From NCBI GenBank assembly GCA_043812935.1, contig JBDRLO010000038.1, positions 1-42,506 on the forward strand: a stretch of 42,506 nt of DNA. The letters run 5' to 3'. Positions 39,285 through 42,506 of the stretch are shown here, piece after piece. Source of the DNA: JBDRNE01 sp043812935. GTDB taxonomy: Bacteria > Omnitrophota > Gorgyraeia > Tantalellales > Tantalellaceae. The number at the start of each line of letters is the position of its first letter. Within the stretch, counting starts at the first letter, position 1. A program made the position numbers and the translations under genes. A model generated the notes under the pieces. That model was given only the letters and a program-made list of their open reading frames with translations, was not told the origin of the DNA and searched no databases.

Positions 39285-42200
39285 ATGCAGAGGAAACATT
39301 TTTTTACATCTAAGACAGCAATTATTTTAACTGCAATAGTTTTTCTTTTTAATAACATTTCTTACGGTTTGGATGTTTCTAAAAATACATTAGCTGCTCC
39401 GAATTTTGCGTTTGAAGGCAATAAACAAGAAGCGCCGACTCCGCAATTCAAGGATGATATAACTGCGTCCCGGTTTGAAGCCAAAAAGATGGAAGTTTTC
39501 TTATTTCTTGCTAAGCAAGTGTTAGAAAAACCAGATTTTTCAGAAGAAGATTTAACCCAAAAACTTAATCAGGAGTTTCCTGAAGGGTTTGAATCTGTAT
39601 TAAAAGGGTTGAAGATCAATATAGAAGGTATAAAAGTTGCAAACGGCGATGTCCAAATACCTTATGAAACACCTCTCCCAAACATTGCTCAGATGAGAAT
39701 GCGTATTCGTGAATTTAATCCGCAGAAGGATGAGCCGAGCTGGCAGAAAATTGATAAATATGAATTTAAGTTTGAACCGGCCGAAGTTCCTGAAACGAAT
39801 GAACGCGATTTGAAAGGATTCGAAGCACCGCCGACAAAGCCTATAATTCGAGATCTTATCGGAGAAAGACAGTTAACAGAAATCTACTTAGATGAAGTAA
39901 CCGGCAAATTAAAGGCTAATAAAGTAAGATGGGTAGATAATTATGTTCCGATTTTAACTCCTGTTGAGCTTTTCCGTGGCGAAGAGATAAACTTACACGA
40001 GATTTATACTAAACCGGAACAAAGAATTCTTATTGACTGGATGAAATCGCACCGTGTGATGGGGGAACCTGTCAAATTTCGTATAACCCTGGGAAACAGT
40101 GCTTTGGGCGTAGGAGAAGATATTGAACATTCTAATATTGCTTATGCTTCTATTTTTACAGGTACGATTAATATGGGAAGCGTTCTCTTAAAGCATCTTT
40201 TAAAAAAAGAAAACAAAGCCTTAAGAAAAGAAATCCTTGATAATCATGAATTTAAAAGACTTCAGGGAATAAAATTTATTTCAAAAGAGGATTATCAAAG
40301 ACGTCTCAAATTTGTAGAACCAGTTGTTAATAGCATTAAGGAATGGGATCGAGCTATGTCTGAAAGAGATGTTTATTTTCTTTTAGACGAATTAAGAGGA
40401 CTTTTGAAAAAAGGTAATGAGATATCTATTCTTGAAATGTTTTCGGTTTTAAATCATATTGCGCTTAAATGGCGCAAATGGCCCATTGAAGCCAGGTGGC
40501 CGATAAAACATGCTGTGTCCTTGCTTGATAGAAAAGAGCAAGATAAACTTATTAAAATACTGCAAGGTAAAAAATCTATTCGGCAGGGATATCGTGATCT
40601 GATTTTAATTGATGATACTCTTCTTATGTTTGAAGACGAAGTCGAAACAGAAAAAGAATGGTATAAAAAACATGCTTCAGAACTTGCTGATACTTCTTTT
40701 TGGGTGGTGTCTCCTGAAATATGGCATGAGGCAGGCGGACTTGCAAGAGTTTTGCAGAATGACAGTGTTGCTGCGTTGGGGTTGATGAAAGGTTCAAACA
40801 TGCGGTTCCGGACATTAGAGGCCTGGTATTCACACCGCGTAGATGCTAATGGTCAGGTACAAGAATTGAATTACACAAATCCAGAACATATTACGCATCC
40901 CATTCAAGGGAAAATAGAAATAGAAGATAAATTTGATGTTAAGGTAGGCTCTAGAACTGTAAAGGCTATTGTAGGCACGGGAATAAACGATTTAGGGGTG
41001 GAAACCTTCATGATAAAAGATGAGGGGGGGTATTTTACACATTCGCTTTATAATTATAGTAAGTACGAAGAACATGATCCGAATCGTGGTACATGGGAAG
41101 ACTTTAGTGTTTTTTACTCAAAAGCCGCAAAAAAATTTATAAAACGTTATACTGCTCGAGAAAAAAAGAAATTAAAAAAAGAAAATAAAAAGTGGGGCGG
41201 TCTTGTAATTTATACCCAGGATTCACAGACAGCGTTGATCCCTGTTCACTGGAAAATAGAGTTGGACGCAGAACTTGAGAAGAAACGTCAAAACCCTGAC
41301 CATAAAATTGACCCGATTTTATTGGAGGCTATAAATATTTTTAAAACACATACGTACGCGAATCGTCAGGAATATACATTGGATGGAAGCTTAGGCGATG
41401 ATGTTATGGATTATATGGAAATTCCTAAAGAATATCGAGAACTTTTTAAACATTTAGGCAAGGATGGAAAATATGTTTATGATATGGCTTCGGGCGGACT
41501 TCGATCAGCAGACGACGGCGGGCAGATAATGGTTTCCAGGGCCCAGTTTTTGGATCTTAATAAATATGATGAATGGGCAAATGTGCCGCGGGACGAACGT
41601 TTAAAAATTCTTTTTAAGAAATTCGGAGTTAACGTGGATACTATAGCTATGGCTAATGCTGATAATCGCGCTCTTACTGCTAAAGAATTCCGCAGAATTA
41701 TGAGAGATTTGTATGATAAAAACATAGACGTGGAACATCCCACAGCTGATCAGGTTAAACAGACAAAAATACAAGCAAAAAAAGAATTTTCCATGAAACA
41801 TATGACGTATTATTCAAGTCATAATAAACCTGATAACGGCATAGTGCTTAACCCTGATCAGATAGTTATATCTTATTCAGGGAGACTGGTGCCGAAAAAG
41901 CTTTCAAAAGAAAGGTCTTTTTTTGAAAACAATCTTGAACAACTTGTTAGTAGCGGCGCACAGGTTGTGGTATATGGTAATGTGCAAAACGGGAATAAGG
42001 ATAGCTATGCCTTAGCAGATTGGCTGATACCCTTAACAGATAAGTTTAGAAAACGAAACTATTCCGGTAAACTAATATTTGCGCCGAGGTTTACTCTAAA
42101 CGATGAAAGATGGCTCAAAGCGGCTTCAGATGTTGGAGTGCATGATTCTCAGCTTGAGAGTGAAGCCGCTGGATTTACTGAATCCGATGACGCGGTTTGC

Positions 42201-42506
42201 GGCGGTATTGTGGTTGTGCCGTTAAGAACTGGAAAACATTACAACGACGGGGTGGGAGAAGGGCTTTATACTGTACAGGGCCTGGAAATGGATTTTGAAA
42301 GGCCGGGCAGAGGAAATACTGTAACGCCGAAATCAATGACAGCTCAAGGATATATGGAAGTTTTCAGAAAACTTCTTGATAAATACGAAAAAGATGAACT
42401 TAAACATTATCAGGCAACGTCAATACGCCTTAGCCGTGTTTTAGGCGCGAGAAGTAAATTCGCGGAAGAACTTAGGTATATAAGCAAACTTATAGCCAGA
42501 AAAAAA
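39285..42506 (+). CDS. Secreted protein with GT5 starch/glycogen-synthase-like domain (partial at right edge)
   Basis: The frame is open from ATG 39285 (AAGGAC just upstream) to the window end, 1074 residues without a stop. A signal peptide is evident (TAIILTAIVFLFNNISYG), followed by NTLAAPNF. From about 470 a GT5-like GT-B domain can be traced: WVVSPEIWHEAGGLARVLQ (474-492, aligning with the synthase SPE..KxGGL segment, but with Glu-Ala for Lys-x), IYTQDSQTALIPVHW (about 642-656, like NDWHTALxP), HTYANRQEYTLDG, GGLRSADDGGQIMVSR (737-752, like AGLxxADxxxTVS), YSGRLVPKK (864-872, like GRLxxQKG) and LESEAAGFTESDDAVCGGIVVVP (about 965, like the E..GL..LEAM segment). The loss of the Lys in KxGGL and the export signal make standard glycogen synthesis unlikely. 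The first 450 residues match nothing I know. It is led by a GEMM-I-like riboswitch. Confidence 0.8.
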   Translation, partial: MQRKHFFTSKTAIILTAIVFLFNNISYGLDVSKNTLAAPNFAFEGNKQEAPTPQFKDDITASRFEAKKMEVFLFLAKQVLEKPDFSEEDLTQKLNQEFPEGFESVLKGLKINIEGIKVANGDVQIPYETPLPNIAQMRMRIREFNPQKDEPSWQKIDKYEFKFEPAEVPETNERDLKGFEAPPTKPIIRDLIGERQLTEIYLDEVTGKLKANKVRWVDNYVPILTPVELFRGEEINLHEIYTKPEQRILIDWMKSHRVMGEPVKFRITLGNSALGVGEDIEHSNIAYASIFTGTINMGSVLLKHLLKKENKALRKEILDNHEFKRLQGIKFISKEDYQRRLKFVEPVVNSIKEWDRAMSERDVYFLLDELRGLLKKGNEISILEMFSVLNHIALKWRKWPIEARWPIKHAVSLLDRKEQDKLIKILQGKKSIRQGYRDLILIDDTLLMFEDEVETEKEWYKKHASELADTSFWVVSPEIWHEAGGLARVLQNDSVAALGLMKGSNMRFRTLEAWYSHRVDANGQVQELNYTNPEHITHPIQGKIEIEDKFDVKVGSRTVKAIVGTGINDLGVETFMIKDEGGYFTHSLYNYSKYEEHDPNRGTWEDFSVFYSKAAKKFIKRYTAREKKKLKKENKKWGGLVIYTQDSQTALIPVHWKIELDAELEKKRQNPDHKIDPILLEAINIFKTHTYANRQEYTLDGSLGDDVMDYMEIPKEYRELFKHLGKDGKYVYDMASGGLRSADDGGQIMVSRAQFLDLNKYDEWANVPRDERLKILFKKFGVNVDTIAMANADNRALTAKEFRRIMRDLYDKNIDVEHPTADQVKQTKIQAKKEFSMKHMTYYSSHNKPDNGIVLNPDQIVISYSGRLVPKKLSKERSFFENNLEQLVSSGAQVVVYGNVQNGNKDSYALADWLIPLTDKFRKRNYSGKLIFAPRFTLNDERWLKAASDVGVHDSQLESEAAGFTESDDAVCGGIVVVPLRTGKHYNDGVGEGLYTVQGLEMDFERPGRGNTVTPKSMTAQGYMEVFRKLLDKYEKDELKHYQATSIRLSRVLGARSKFAEELRYISKLIARKK

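Overview
The window reads as an AT-rich bacterial chromosome segment dominated by housekeeping genes, with three complete or partial lineage-type giant proteins between them and a fourth gene cut by the left edge. The combination of secreted multidomain proteins with a recurring C-terminal module, SpoIID-like and YajC/SecDF genes, and many intergenic foldback repeats suggests an uncultured member of the PVC side of the tree, most likely Candidatus Omnitrophota (OP3). That placement is an inference; there is no 16S gene here.

Layout. 1-1433: 3' part of a helical-repeat protein. 1849-10000: EF-G-like GTPase, yebC, the ruvC-ruvA-ruvB Holliday-junction set, a DUF2905 membrane protein, a SpoIID/LytB-like protein and queA. 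10182-14005: a signal-peptide-bearing protein with an HExxH segment and a phosphofructokinase-like domain, split between two frames at an A AAA AAG slippery heptamer. 14367-18700: a lone receiver domain, then tgt, yajC and a fused secDF, completing a queA-tgt-yajC-secDF series that the two accessory genes interrupt. 18875-21544: cation efflux protein and recJ. 21780-24440: a second giant secreted protein with HExxH. 24521-33958: rpmB (minus strand), recG, rsmD, coaD, pta, ackA, rpmF, plsX, fabH, fabD, covering translation, DNA restart, CoA/acetate metabolism and initiation of fatty-acid and phospholipid synthesis. 34169-36271: an unrecognised beta-repeat protein, a STAS protein and an exported cyclophilin. 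36354-38456: cspA and recN on the minus strand. 38457-42506: a long regulatory leader with a c-di-GMP-I (GEMM-I)-like riboswitch and an overlapping intrinsic terminator, then a signal-peptide-bearing protein with a GT5 starch/glycogen-synthase-like domain that runs off the right edge.

The most striking theme is the set of exported proteins that carry normally cytosolic sugar-enzyme folds (PFK, glycogen synthase) or HExxH segments. Three of them share a C-terminal module, and one appears to be switched on by c-di-GMP. The second theme is the intergenic space, which is filled with at least four families of short repeats: GGTTAGCC octamers at 3' ends of genes that supply the stop codons of ruvC, tgt and pta; a TTAA-bounded 104-105 bp foldback placed against the ribosome-binding sites of two genes; ACGTGTAAC foldbacks; and CAGGCATGCCTG palindromes.

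All calls come from reading the sequence and recalled family motifs. No database search or folding program was run.
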